A DNA stretch of 64,000 nt from Trebonia sp963822615 (GCA_963822615.1 CAWGIM010000010.1:248001-312000); one strand, 5' to 3'; positions 8,239 to 17,261 are shown, counted from the stretch's first letter. A program made the numbers and translations. Notes: generated by a model not told the origin, from the letters alone.

Positions 8239-9754
8239 GTGAGCAGTAAAGAATTCAGGCTCCCCGACGTCGGGGAGGGCCTCACCGAGGCCGACATCGT
8301 GTCCTGGCACGTCCAGCCGGGCGACACGGTGCAGGTTAACCAGGTCATCGTGGACATCGAGACCGCCAAGGCGGTCGTCGAGCTGCCAAGCCCGTACGCC
8401 GGCACCGTAAGCGCGCTGCTGGTCGAGGAGGGCCAGACGGTCGACGTCGGCACGCCGATCATCGCGGTGGACGTGGCGGGCGCCGAGGACAGTGCCGCTC
8501 CCGGGGACAGCCCAGCCGCCGAGGACGTCCGCCCGGCGGCCAGCCCGCCGCCCGCCAAGGGCGACGTCCCGGCCCGCCAGCCGGTGCTGGTCGGTTACGG
8601 CGTCAAGCCAGGGTCGACCAGGCGGCGGACGCGCAAGCAGCCGCCGACCCGGCCCGGCTCATACCCGGCCACGCCGTCTGCCCCGCCCAACGGCGGTCCG
8701 CCCGTCCCGTCCGGCGGCCCGGCCTTCCCGGCCGGCATCAAGCTGCCGCCCGGCATCCCCGCCCCGCCGTCGAGCGCCGTGCCCCCCGCAAAGGCAGGGC
8801 CCCCCGCAAAGGCAGGCCCCCGCAAAGGCAGTGCCCCCGTCAAAGGCTGGCCGGTCACTGGCCAAGCCCCCAGTGCGCCGCCTCGCCCGGGACCTGGGCA
8901 TCGACCTCGGCGGCCTGGCCGGCAGCGGGCCCGAGGGCTCCGTTACCCGCCAGGACGTGGAGCGGGCGGCGGACACCGGCCGCGACCACCGGGAAGCGGC
9001 TCCCGGCGCCGGCGGGCAGGCCCAGGCACCCGCCCCGGCACCGCCGGCGGGCGCGGCCGAGGAACGGGTCCCGGTGCGCGGGGTGCGCAAGCACACCGCC
9101 GCCGCGATGGTGGCGAGCGCGTTCACCGCGCCCCACGTGACCGAGTTCCTCCAGGTGGACGTGACCGAGACGATGGCGGCCGTGCGCCGCGCGCGCGAGC
9201 TGCCCGAGTTCGCCGGTATCAAGGTGTCGCCGCTCCTCTTCGTGGCGAAAGCGCTGCTGGTAGCGGCGCGGCGGCATCCGATGATCAACTCGTCCTGGGA
9301 CGAGGCGGCGCAGGAGATCGTGGTCAAGCGCCCGGTCAACCTGGGCTTCGCCGTCGCGGCCGAGCGCGGGCTGCTGGTGCCGAACGTGAAGGGCGCGGAC
9401 CTGCTGCCGCTGGCCGGGCTCGCCCGGGCGATCGACGAGCTGGCGGCGACCGCGCGGGCGGGCAAGGCGACGCCCGGCGACCTGGTCGGCGGCACCATCT
9501 CGATCACCAACGTGGGCGTGTTCGGGGTGGACGCCGGGACGCCGATCCTGATGCCGGGCGAGGCCGCGATCCTGGCCTTCGGTCAGGTGCGCGACCTGCC
9601 CTGGGTGGTTTCCGGGGAACTGGCGGTGCGCAAGGTGACCACGTTGTCGCTGTCGTTCGATCACCGGATCGTCGACGGGGAGCTGGGCTCAGCGGTGTTG
9701 CGAGACGTAGGATTGATGCTGGAGGATCCGGTGCGGATGCTCGCCTGGTCCTAG
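8239..9754 (+). pseudogene. 2-oxoacid dehydrogenase E2 (dihydrolipoamide acyltransferase), frameshifted as read
   Basis: Acyltransferase core of the complex. The lipoyl domain (residues 1-80, lipoyl Lys44 in DIETAKAVVE) starts at GTG 8239 behind GGAGGAG. The subunit-binding domain (PPVRRLARDLGIDL) and catalytic domain (SLSFDHRIVDG, ending 9754) lie in the next reading frame. The switch occurs at about 8790-8835 in a Pro/Ala linker built of near-repeats: two copies are spaced 18 nt apart and the next only 16 nt, so two bases are missing. Restoring them gives a continuous reading frame PPAKAG-PPAKAG-PPAKAV. Either the gene is inactivated, a slippage site, or the sequence has an error in a C-run. 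All expected domains are present. Confidence 0.85.
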
Positions 9755-9781
9755 CAGGCAGAGTCGTAGAAGGAGACCGCG

Positions 9782-10423
9782 ATGACGCTCGGCAAGTTCC
9801 GCGACGGGCTGATCGTGATGGCCGCCTTCCTGGGCATCATCTGGCTGTTGCAGGTGGTCAACTGGGCGGACGGGTACCGGCTGGACGCCGAGTTCGGGAT
9901 CATCCCCCAGCAGTTCGGCCGGCTGCCGGAGATCTTCACCGCGCCCTTCCTGCACGTCTCCTGGGCGCACATCGAGGGCAACTCGGCGCCGCTGTTCGTG
10001 CTTGGCGTGCTCGCCGCCTACCGCTCCATCAGCCGGTTCCTGCTCGCCACCGTCATCATCGCGGTGACCAGCGGCCTGGCGGTGTGGCTGTTCCAGAGCG
10101 GCAACTCGCTCACGGTGGGCGCGTCCGGGCTGGTCTTCGGGTACTTCGGCTACGTGCTGGTCCGCGGGTTCTTCGACCGGAGCCTGACCGACATCGTCGT
10201 GGGCCTGGCCGCGGGCGCCCTGTACTGGACGATCCTGCAGGTGGCACTGCCGGGCACGCCCGGCATCAGCTGGATCGACCACGTCGGCGGCCTGGTCGGC
10301 GGAGTGATCGCGGCCTGGGTGCTGCGGGCGCCGGCCGCGTCCCGCGCGCCGGTCAGGACGGCCGGCCGCCCGGCCGTCAAGTCGGTGGACGACATGCTGC
10401 GGGAACTCAAGAAACAAGGCTAA
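9782..10423 (+). CDS. Rhomboid family intramembrane serine protease
   Basis: A 213-residue membrane protein with about six hydrophobic helices. The catalytic Ser is in VGASGLVFGYFGY and the catalytic His in WIDHVGGLVGG, the rhomboid Ser-His dyad; the loop before the second helix has the HVSWAHIEGNSAPLFVLG pattern of the family. The C-terminal tail is short, basic and cytoplasmic. A ribosome binding site (AGAAGGAG) precedes the ATG. It starts 27 bp after the E2 gene and may be co-transcribed, but nothing links it functionally to the dehydrogenase. Substrates are unknown. Confidence 0.92.
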   Translation: MTLGKFRDGLIVMAAFLGIIWLLQVVNWADGYRLDAEFGIIPQQFGRLPEIFTAPFLHVSWAHIEGNSAPLFVLGVLAAYRSISRFLLATVIIAVTSGLAVWLFQSGNSLTVGASGLVFGYFGYVLVRGFFDRSLTDIVVGLAAGALYWTILQVALPGTPGISWIDHVGGLVGGVIAAWVLRAPAASRAPVRTAGRPAVKSVDDMLRELKKQG

Positions 10424-10433
10424 AGGCGAGCAG

Positions 10434-10499
10434 CCGAACGGGTGCGGCTGGCTCTGCCCGGGGGTCATGACCCCCGGTGAGCAAGCCGCACCCGTTCGG
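10434..10499. terminator. Bidirectional terminator with nested palindromes
   Basis: Between convergent genes. Outer 16-bp arms are CCGAACGGGTGCGGCT (10434-10449) and its exact complement (10484-10499). An inner perfect hairpin CCGGGGGTCATGACCCCCGG spans 10458-10477. The outer stem motif recurs at other gene ends in this window. Confidence 0.8.
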
Positions 10500-10509
10500 T
10501 ACCTGCTGC

Positions 10510-12372
10510 CTAGAAGGCGGCCTCGGGGAGTTCCATCAGGTCGTTGGTGGTCTCCTCGATGATCTTCCGGTCGCTCTCCAGCCGGGGCAGCACGGTGGCG
10601 GCGAAGAAGCGCGCGGCGGCCAGCTTGCCGGCATAGAAGTCCTGGTCGGACTGGCTCAGCGGGCCGCCACCTGCGGGCCCGGGGTCGGCCAGCGCGCGGG
10701 CGGCGATCTCGGCCTGGCGGCCGAGTAGCCAGCCGACGATCAGGTCGCCGAAGGCAAGCAGCAGCCGGACCGACTGCTGACCGATCTTGTAGACCTCTTC
10801 CGGCCGCTCGAAGGAGCCGATCAGGAAGCCGGTCATCGTGTCCAGCATCGCCTCGACCTGGGTGACGCCGTCCGCGATGGCGGCCCGCTCGGCCTTCAGC
10901 CGGCCGTCCTGGTCGCCGTCCGGCTGGTCGGCGGCGAAGGCGGCGATCTCGGACAGTAGCGCCCGGGCGGCTGCGCCCTGGTCGCGGACCATCTTGCGGA
11001 AGAACAGGTCGAGCGACTGGATGGCGGTGGTGCCCTCGTAGAGCGAGTCGATCTTGGAGTCCCTGATGTACTGCTCGATCGGGTAGTCCTGCAGGTAGCC
11101 CGAGCCGCCGAGCACCTGCAGTGACTGCGCGAGCAGTTCGTAGGCGCGTTCCGCGCCTAGCCCCTTGACCACCGGGAGCAGCAGGTCGTTGCGGGCCGCG
11201 GCGGCCTCGTCGCGCTCGCCGCGGGCGGCCGCCAGCTGGACCGCGTCCTGCTGGGCGGCGGTGTAGAGCACCAGCGAGCGCATGCCCTCGGTGTACGCCT
11301 TCTGCAGCATCAGCAGCCGGCGCACGTCCGGGTGGTGGATGATCGTCACCCGCGGGGACGCCTTGTCGGCCTGCCGGGTGAGGTCGGGGCCCTGTACCCG
11401 GCTCTTGGCATAGTCAAGCGCGTTCAGGTAGCCGGTGGACAGGGTCTCGATCGCCTTCAGCCCGACCAGCATCCGCGCGTTCTCGATCACCATGAACATC
11501 TGCCTGATGCCGTCGTGCACGCCGCCGACCAGGGTGCCGACGGCCGGCCGGCCGGGGTCGCCGCCGAAGGTCAGCTCGCAGGTGGTGGAGACCTTGAGGC
11601 CCATCTTGTGCTCGACGTTGGTGGCCTTGACCCCGTTGCGCTCACCGAGTGAGCCGTCCGGGTTGACCAGGAACTTCGGCACCAGGAACATCGACAGGCC
11701 CTTGGTGCCGGGGACGGCGCCCTCCGGCCGGGCGAGCACCAGGTGGAAGATGTTCTCGGTCAGGTCGTGCTCGGCCACGGTGATGAACCGCTTGACCCCC
11801 TCGACGTGCCAGGTCCCGTCCGGCTGCTCAACCGCCCTGGTCCGCCCGGCGCCGACGTCGGATCCGGCGTCCGGCTCGGTCAGCACCATCGTCGCGCCCC
11901 ACTCGCGCTCGACCGCGAGCTCGGCGAAGCGCTTCTGCTCGGGCGTGCCCAGCTCCCACAGGATCTTGGCGAAGGTGGCGCCGTTGGCGTACATCCACAG
12001 GGCCGGGTTGGCGCCGAGCAGGAAGCTGGCGACCCCCCACTGCAGCGAGCGCGGTACCACGGTGCCGCCCAGCTCCGGCGGCACCGACAGCCGCCACCAC
12101 TCCGCGTCCATCACCGTGCGGTACGACTTCTTGAACGACTCAGGCAGGGTGACGCTGCCGGTGGCCGGGTCGAACACGGGCGGGTTGCGGTCACCGTCGG
12201 TGAACGACTCGGCGGCCGGGCCCTGTGCGAGCTTGTTGACCTCGGCCAGCATGTCGCGGGCGGTTTCCTCGTCAACCTCGGCGAACGGCCCGGTGCCGAG
12301 CACCTGCTGGCGGCCGAGCAGTTCGAACAGGTTGAACTCAACGTCCCGGAGATTGCTCTTGTAGTGGCTCAT
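10510..12372 (-). CDS. Acyl-CoA dehydrogenase (FadE-like, long form)
   Basis: A flavoprotein of about 620 residues, longer than classic 380-residue acyl-CoA dehydrogenases and similar in size to the FadE5/AidB-like long forms with a C-terminal extension. Motifs seen are MVLTEPDAGSDVGAGRTRA (flavin/substrate-binding region), KRFITVAEHD, NVEHKMGLKVSTTCEL, and QVLGGSGYLQDYPIEQYIRDSKI with YEGTTAIQ. The ATG at 12372 (MSHYKSNLRD) is preferred over upstream in-frame codons because GGAG lies 6 nt before it. It ends at the bidirectional terminator shared with the rhomboid gene. Acyl chain preference is not predictable. Confidence 0.92.
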   Translation of the reverse strand: MSHYKSNLRDVEFNLFELLGRQQVLGTGPFAEVDEETARDMLAEVNKLAQGPAAESFTDGDRNPPVFDPATGSVTLPESFKKSYRTVMDAEWWRLSVPPELGGTVVPRSLQWGVASFLLGANPALWMYANGATFAKILWELGTPEQKRFAELAVEREWGATMVLTEPDAGSDVGAGRTRAVEQPDGTWHVEGVKRFITVAEHDLTENIFHLVLARPEGAVPGTKGLSMFLVPKFLVNPDGSLGERNGVKATNVEHKMGLKVSTTCELTFGGDPGRPAVGTLVGGVHDGIRQMFMVIENARMLVGLKAIETLSTGYLNALDYAKSRVQGPDLTRQADKASPRVTIIHHPDVRRLLMLQKAYTEGMRSLVLYTAAQQDAVQLAAARGERDEAAAARNDLLLPVVKGLGAERAYELLAQSLQVLGGSGYLQDYPIEQYIRDSKIDSLYEGTTAIQSLDLFFRKMVRDQGAAARALLSEIAAFAADQPDGDQDGRLKAERAAIADGVTQVEAMLDTMTGFLIGSFERPEEVYKIGQQSVRLLLAFGDLIVGWLLGRQAEIAARALADPGPAGGGPLSQSDQDFYAGKLAAARFFAATVLPRLESDRKIIEETTNDLMELPEAAF

Positions 12373-12595
12373 GTACGCTCCGCATGATCGCTGTCTCACT
12401 ACATGTTACTCGCTAGTAGCTTAGCTTTGGCACCCTGGTACCGGCTTTTTTCGCGAGTTTCAAACTCGGGTGCGGGCGCGGCTTTCAGGTGCCAGACTGT
12501 GCATGCGCCCCACACGGAGCGTCAGTCACTGGTGACGCGGCTCCCGCGTTCTTCACTTATTCAGTGCTTTTGCGCACCCGGTCAACAGCTTGAGC

Positions 12596-12601
12596 TAGGC
12601 T
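12596..12601 (+). promoter_or_regulatory. Putative -10 box of a leaderless promoter (CbiX-like gene)
   Basis: TAGGCT lies exactly 8 nt before the GTG at 12610, and no Shine-Dalgarno sequence is seen. A weak -35-like TTGCGC is at 12570-12575. Transcription would start at the first codon. Confidence 0.5.
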
Positions 12602-12609
12602 TCCCACTC

Positions 12610-13569
12610 GTGACGGATGTTCGCGATCCCTCAGCGGGCGGGCCCGAGTTCGCGGCCCGCGGGCCTGAGTACCCGGTTCGCGCGCCGCAGGCATTCCCGA
12701 CGCGCCAGCCCAGCTTCCGGCCGCCACGGCGCACCGAGGGCGGCCGCCACCGCCGCCCGGTGCCCGCCAGCCTGCCGCAAAGCGCGCCGGCGCTGGTTCT
12801 CGCCGTGCCCGGGCGCGACACCGACCTCGCGGCCGCCCCCGTCGCCGACCTCGCCACCGTCCTCCGGACCGACAACCCGGCGGTCGAGGTGCGCACCGCG
12901 CGGATCGACGGCGACGGCCCGGACGACCCGACCGACCTGCGCGCGGTGCTCGCCGACGCGGCCGCCCGCCGCCCCGAGGGCGGTCCTTGCGCCGTCGTCA
13001 TCCCGCTGATCGCGACGGTCAACCCGCCGGTCATCCGGCGCCTCCGCGAGTCCGTCGCCGCCAGCGGCACCAACGCCCTGATCAGCGGTTTCGTCAACTC
13101 CAACGCGATGGTCGCCGAGGTGCTGCACATCCGGCTGGCCGAGGCGGGACTCGCCCGGGCCGACCGGGTCCGGCTGTTCAGCATGGTCACCGCGGCCGAC
13201 GGGGTGCTCATCGCGACCGTCGGCGGCCCGGACGCGGCCAACTCGGCCAACGTCACCTCGGTCCTGCTGGCCGCGCGGCTCGCCGTGCCGGTGATCACCG
13301 CGTCGATGGACGGCTCCCCGACGGTCCACGAGGCCGCCCTGCGGCTGAAGGAGATGGGCGTCAGCCGGCTGGCCATCTCCCCCTGCTTCATCGGGCCCGA
13401 GGCCAGCCCGAGTGCCCTGGACGCGCTGGCGGTCGGGGCCGAGTGCGCCGCGCCGATCGGCGCGCACGGCAACATCGCCAAGCTCGCCGCGCTCACCTAC
13501 GGCCACGCGATCAGCAAGCTCGACGTGGAACTGCCCGGCACCCCCGGTGCCCGCGGGGCGCACGAGTAG
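12610..13569 (+). CDS. Sirohydrochlorin chelatase / CbiX-like protein
   Basis: A 319-residue protein with two CbiX/SirB-like halves. The first (LVLAVPGRDTDLAAAPVADL) resembles the normal HGSR-type start but lacks the usual metal-binding His. The second half has PCFIGPEASPSALDALAVGAECAAPIGAHGNIAKL, typical of the C-terminal repeat. The N-terminal 60 residues are disordered and rich in Arg and Pro. GTG 12610 is chosen because of the TAGGCT box 8 nt upstream and the natural protein length. Whether it still inserts metal into sirohydrochlorin is uncertain, since the first-domain His is not evident. No other cobalamin or siroheme gene is nearby. Confidence 0.75.
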   Translation: MTDVRDPSAGGPEFAARGPEYPVRAPQAFPTRQPSFRPPRRTEGGRHRRPVPASLPQSAPALVLAVPGRDTDLAAAPVADLATVLRTDNPAVEVRTARIDGDGPDDPTDLRAVLADAAARRPEGGPCAVVIPLIATVNPPVIRRLRESVAASGTNALISGFVNSNAMVAEVLHIRLAEAGLARADRVRLFSMVTAADGVLIATVGGPDAANSANVTSVLLAARLAVPVITASMDGSPTVHEAALRLKEMGVSRLAISPCFIGPEASPSALDALAVGAECAAPIGAHGNIAKLAALTYGHAISKLDVELPGTPGARGAHE

Positions 13570-13683
13570 CCTCCCGGTTTCTTCCTGGTATTCCCTTTTG
13601 TCGCATATGCTGCCGCGAAACGCTGTTTAAGTACGCGCCCGACGGCGCACACATCACGGTGTGACGATGACCCTGGGGGCACG

Positions 13684-14610
13684 ATGCGCGCGCTGACCAA
13701 GACGCTGGCGACCGGCCTGCTCGCGCTGGCGGCGGCGGTCGGCCTGGCCGTCCCGGCGGTCGCCTCCGCCGGGTCAGCCGCCGCCAACCCAGGCTCTGGA
13801 TTCCTCTACGGCACCGACAGCTTCCAGATGACGGTGACCGGCCGCGGGCCGTACGCCGAGCCGGTGACTGGCGGCACCTACGGCGGCTACATGGGCATGG
13901 CAGGCAACTGGGCCCGCACCCTGAAGTGCAAGGAAGGCACCCTCTACGCCCTCACGCCGGTGAACGCCGGCCAGGCGAACGCGAACTTCCGCACCTACCA
14001 CGTCGGCGTGGGCACCGGCGTCTACTGGTACATGGGCGGCCCCGGTGTCGACCCGAAGTGGAACGGCACCGCCGCGGAGGCGTACCACTGGGGTGAGGAG
14101 CAGGCGTCGCTGACGCTCCAGGCGGTCAAGGGCAAGTACATCCCGTACCCGGTGATCTGGGCCGACATCGAGCTGCCGGGGATCGCTCCCGCCCCCGACA
14201 ACGGCTGGAACAGCGTCTACACGTCGCCTTGCAGCGGCGTGGTCAAGCAGTCGACGGTGCCCGCGGCGGTCGACCGGGCCGAGTTCAACGGCTACGCCGC
14301 TTACCTCACCGGGCACTCCACGTACAAGGTCGGGGTGTACTCGTCCCCGTTGATCTGGCCGTCCATCTTCGGCACCGGCGTGTACGGCAATATCCCGAAC
14401 ACCTACGAGTGGACCTACTCGCCGGAGACCGCCAACCTGTCGGCCGCGCCCACCGGCTGGTGCCTGCACGGCACGTCCACCTGCGCCCAGTTCTTCGGCG
14501 GCCAGACTTCGGCCAGCAAGTACGCCCTGATGTGGCAGTGGTCCGGCGGCGGCGGGGTCAGGAACGCCTACGGCGACTTCGACCAGATCGACACCGCGCG
14601 CATGAAGTAA
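13684..14610 (+). CDS. Secreted protein, glycoside-hydrolase-25-like
   Basis: A 308-residue exported protein. Residues 1-30 form a Sec signal peptide (basic MRALTK, then a Leu/Ala core, cleavage near AVASAG-SAA). The mature part has a pattern of alternating strands suggesting a TIM-barrel: YPVIWADIELPG, a middle FNGYAAYLTGHSTYKVGVYSS segment, and a C-terminal YALMWQWSGGGGVRNAYGDFDQID. The last resembles the end of GH25-like and DUF1906-like lysozyme-fold domains. Six Cys suggest disulfides. A GGGGG run lies 6 nt before the ATG. The family call is inferred from motif shape only. Confidence 0.6.
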   Translation: MRALTKTLATGLLALAAAVGLAVPAVASAGSAAANPGSGFLYGTDSFQMTVTGRGPYAEPVTGGTYGGYMGMAGNWARTLKCKEGTLYALTPVNAGQANANFRTYHVGVGTGVYWYMGGPGVDPKWNGTAAEAYHWGEEQASLTLQAVKGKYIPYPVIWADIELPGIAPAPDNGWNSVYTSPCSGVVKQSTVPAAVDRAEFNGYAAYLTGHSTYKVGVYSSPLIWPSIFGTGVYGNIPNTYEWTYSPETANLSAAPTGWCLHGTSTCAQFFGGQTSASKYALMWQWSGGGGVRNAYGDFDQIDTARMK

Positions 14611-14636
14611 GTGGCCGCCTGAGGTGGGGCCTGCGC

Positions 14637-16259
14637 TTACTCGACCGTGCCCGCCAGCAGCGGGTCGAGGCGCACCGACGGGTTGTCCCGGGTGATCGCG
14701 TTGAGCCGCCACTTGTCGGCGAACAGCGCCAGCAGCGCCCCGTCCAGCCGCCGGGTCAGCACCTCGGCCCCGCGGGCGCCCTTGAGTGCGTCGGCGCCGG
14801 CCTCATCGGTCTGCCGGGCCAGCTCGTAGTCCAGCCGGGCGAGCTCGGACTTGGCCCCGAACTCGTGCTCCAGCCGGTGCAGCACCACGTCAAACTGCAG
14901 CGGGCCGACCGCAGCCAGCACCGGTGCCTGGTCGCCGCGCAGGTCCGAGGAGAGCACCTGGACCACGCCCTCGGTGTCGAGCTGGTCGATGCCCCGGCGG
15001 AACTGCTTGTACTTGCCGGCGTCCCGGCACCGCACCACCGCGAAGTGCTCGGGCGCGAACGACGGGATCGGCGGGTAGGTCACCGGGATGTCCGCGTAGA
15101 GCGTGTCCCCCGGCCGCAACGCGGTCGCGTTGACCAGCCCGATCACGTCGCCGGGGAAGGCGGTCTCCACCGTCTCCCGCTCCTGGCCGAACATCGCCTG
15201 GGCGTACTTAGTGGCGAACGGCCGCCCGGTCGCCGCGTGCGTCAGCACCATCCCGCGCTCGAACCGGCCGGAGCACACCCGGACGAAGGCCACCCGGTCC
15301 CGGTGAGCCGGGTCCATGTTCGCCTGCACCTTGAACACCAGCCCGGAGAACGGCGCCTCGACCGGCCGCTCCTCCCCGTCCACCGCGGCCCGCGGCTCGG
15401 GCGGCGGCGCCAGCTCGCACATGGCGTCGAGCAGCCGCCGCACGCCGAAGTTGGGCAGGGCCGCCCCGAACAGCACCGGCGACGACTGCCCGGCCAGGAA
15501 CGACGGCATGTCGATCTCGGCGCCGATCTCGGTCAGCAGCTCAAGCTCTTCCTCGGCCGCCGCGTAGGCGGCGCCCTCGCGCTCCCGCGCCTGGTCCGGG
15601 TCCTTGAACACTTCCTCGAGGGCCTTCTCGGCCCCGCCCGGCCGCCGCGTGTAGGCGGTGTACTCCCCGGTCGCCCGCTCGACCAGGCCGCGGAAGTCGC
15701 CCGCGATGCCCACCGGCCAGTTCACCGGGGTCGGCCGCAGCCCGATCCGCTGCTCGATCTCGTCGAGCAGCTCGAGCGGCTCGCGTCCCGGCCGGTCCCA
15801 CTTGTTCACGAAGGTCACCACCGGCACGTGCCGGGACCGGCAGACGTCGAACAGTTTCAGGGTCTGCGGTTCAAGGCCCTTGGCCGAGTCGAGCAGCATG
15901 ATCGCGCAGTCGACCGCCTCGAGCACCCGGTAGGTGTCCTCGGAGAAGTCCGCGTGGCCGGGCGTGTCCAGCAGGTTCAGCACGTGCCCGTCGTAGTCGA
16001 ACTTCAGCACGGCCGAGGTGATGGAGATGCCGCGGTCCTTCTCCATCGCCATCCAGTCGGAGGTGACGCCGCGCCGCCCCGCCTTGCCGTGGACCGCGCC
16101 GGCCGTGTTGATCGCCGCCGCGTGCAGCGCGAGCGCCTCGGTCAGGGTGGACTTGCCCGCGTCGGGATGACTGATCACCGCGAACGTGCGGCGCCGTCCT
16201 GCTTCCCGCAGCACCGCGTCACCGGTCCCCGGCCGCTTTCCCGTATCCGTCACCAGCAC
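14637..16259 (-). CDS. prfC: Peptide chain release factor 3
   Basis: Translational GTPase that recycles RF1/RF2 after peptide release. G motifs are SHPDAGKST (G1), DTPGHAD (G3) and NKWD (G4). The RF3-specific insertion GRRGVTSDWMAMEKDRGISITSA is present, followed by the elongation-factor domain II and a C-terminal RF3 domain (GPLQFDVVLHRLEHEFGAK). Of several GTG codons, the one at 16259 is preferred because GAGGAG lies 10 nt upstream; the resulting protein is about 540 residues, normal for RF3. It converges with the secreted protein gene, 26 bp away. Confidence 0.94.
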   Translation of the reverse strand: MLVTDTGKRPGTGDAVLREAGRRRTFAVISHPDAGKSTLTEALALHAAAINTAGAVHGKAGRRGVTSDWMAMEKDRGISITSAVLKFDYDGHVLNLLDTPGHADFSEDTYRVLEAVDCAIMLLDSAKGLEPQTLKLFDVCRSRHVPVVTFVNKWDRPGREPLELLDEIEQRIGLRPTPVNWPVGIAGDFRGLVERATGEYTAYTRRPGGAEKALEEVFKDPDQAREREGAAYAAAEEELELLTEIGAEIDMPSFLAGQSSPVLFGAALPNFGVRRLLDAMCELAPPPEPRAAVDGEERPVEAPFSGLVFKVQANMDPAHRDRVAFVRVCSGRFERGMVLTHAATGRPFATKYAQAMFGQERETVETAFPGDVIGLVNATALRPGDTLYADIPVTYPPIPSFAPEHFAVVRCRDAGKYKQFRRGIDQLDTEGVVQVLSSDLRGDQAPVLAAVGPLQFDVVLHRLEHEFGAKSELARLDYELARQTDEAGADALKGARGAEVLTRRLDGALLALFADKWRLNAITRDNPSVRLDPLLAGTVE

Positions 16260-16512
16260 CGCGGCAATACTCCTCACTCAACTGTCCAACGCCCAAGGAT
16301 ACCCGAGGCAGCAGGCCGCGCCGCGCCGCTGCGCGTCCGGTTGTCCGGCATCCTCGGCCGCTCGTGGCCATTGTCTCCCCGGTGGTCGGCGTGTACCGTT
16401 CAAACAAGGAGTTGTGCTCGTTTACCTGCGTAAACGAGATCGAATCGCCTTGCTGCGCCAAGGCTCGGCGGCGCCTGGTTCGCAGTACGCAGCCAAAGGA
16501 GGCTTCGCGATC

Positions 16513-16731
16513 ATGGCCGTAGAAAATGACCTAGCCGAACTCAAGGGCATCGGCCCCAAGTATGCCGACCTGCTCAAGAGCATCGGTGTCGATTCGATCA
16601 AGGAGCTCAGCCACCGTAACGCGAGTCACCTCAAGGAGATGATCGAGTCACGGCACGGCGCGGTTGTCGCCCTGTCTGAGCACGAGTGCCAGACCTGGAT
16701 CGACGAGGCGAAGGCTCACGCCAAGGCGTGA
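16513..16731 (+). CDS. DUF4332 / helix-hairpin-helix small protein
   Basis: A 72-residue protein. The sequence has DLAELKGIGPKYADLLKSIGVDSIKEL, a helix-hairpin-helix motif with the GIGPKYADLL core seen in DUF4332 proteins, which are DNA-binding-like but functionally unassigned. The ATG at 16513 is supported by AAAGGAGG 9 nt upstream; longer in-frame readings upstream have no such site and run into the prfC promoter region. Its 3' end overlaps the convergent gene by 16 nt. Confidence 0.8.
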   Translation: MAVENDLAELKGIGPKYADLLKSIGVDSIKELSHRNASHLKEMIESRHGAVVALSEHECQTWIDEAKAHAKA

Positions 16732-17261
16732 CCACGAGCGAAGCCCTGTTCGGAACCTGGGTGCGGGTGCGGGAGGGTTACCAGGAGCCCGCCGTCCTTA
16801 TCGAAGGCGGCGACGTCGAAGGGGCCTTGCTTTTCCACGCACACGAGGTAGGTGCCGAAGTGCGACCGCAGCGGCCGGTAGTCTTGCTCGCCGTCCTGAA
16901 TGACGGCCAGGTATTTCACTACCGATGAGACGTGGCCGAGCGCGGTGCTGGCTGGTCGGCCGGGTTCGTGACCGTCGCGGGGAGCGAACGTGCCGTAGGT
17001 CATGATGCTGCCGTCCAGGTGGCGGCTGTAGTCACGGTCAATCACAGGATCGAAGCCGTCGTTGATACCGCCCGCGGAGAAGATGTTTCCACCGCGGCAC
17101 CCAGCGGCCGCCTTCCCGGCGGTAGGGCATGAGCTGGTCACGGGGCGCAGCTGGCCGTCTTCGTAATCGGGTGAGAAGAACATGAACGCCACGACGCCGC
17201 AGCATTCCCCGGTCCAGTAGCAGAGCGGGATCCACATGTCGTACGTCAGGCTCGCAGGCAT
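16716..17261 (-). CDS. Hypothetical protein, Cys-containing
   Basis: A 181-residue open frame with a natural amino-acid composition (aromatics, Cys and acidic residues mixed), unlike the Arg/Pro/Ala-rich antisense frames around it. The N-terminal part has WIPLCYWTGECCGVVAF, then FFSPDYEDGQLRPVT and GGINDGFDPVIDRDYSRHLDG; the C-terminal part has SSVVKYLAVIQDGEQDYRPLRSHFGTYLVC. I recognise no family. No ribosome binding site precedes the ATG and no upstream in-frame start exists before a stop at about 17322. It sits left of tRNA-Gly at the edge of the accessory island. A real gene is likely but not certain. Confidence 0.5.
   Translation of the reverse strand: MPASLTYDMWIPLCYWTGECCGVVAFMFFSPDYEDGQLRPVTSSCPTAGKAAAGCRGGNIFSAGGINDGFDPVIDRDYSRHLDGSIMTYGTFAPRDGHEPGRPASTALGHVSSVVKYLAVIQDGEQDYRPLRSHFGTYLVCVEKQGPFDVAAFDKDGGLLVTLPHPHPGSEQGFARGHALA

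Noticed and set aside
8840..10470. Continuation of the E2 lipoyl frame beyond the linker
   Set aside because: It is an out-of-frame reading of the E2 catalytic domain and the rhomboid gene, not a real fusion.
10434..10499. Integron attC-like site
   Set aside because: The nested palindrome lies between convergent stops, has no integron core sites, and the same motif recurs at other gene ends; a terminator explains it better.
14229..16433. 734-codon open frame on the plus strand
   Set aside because: It is antisense to prfC and out of frame with the secreted protein gene.
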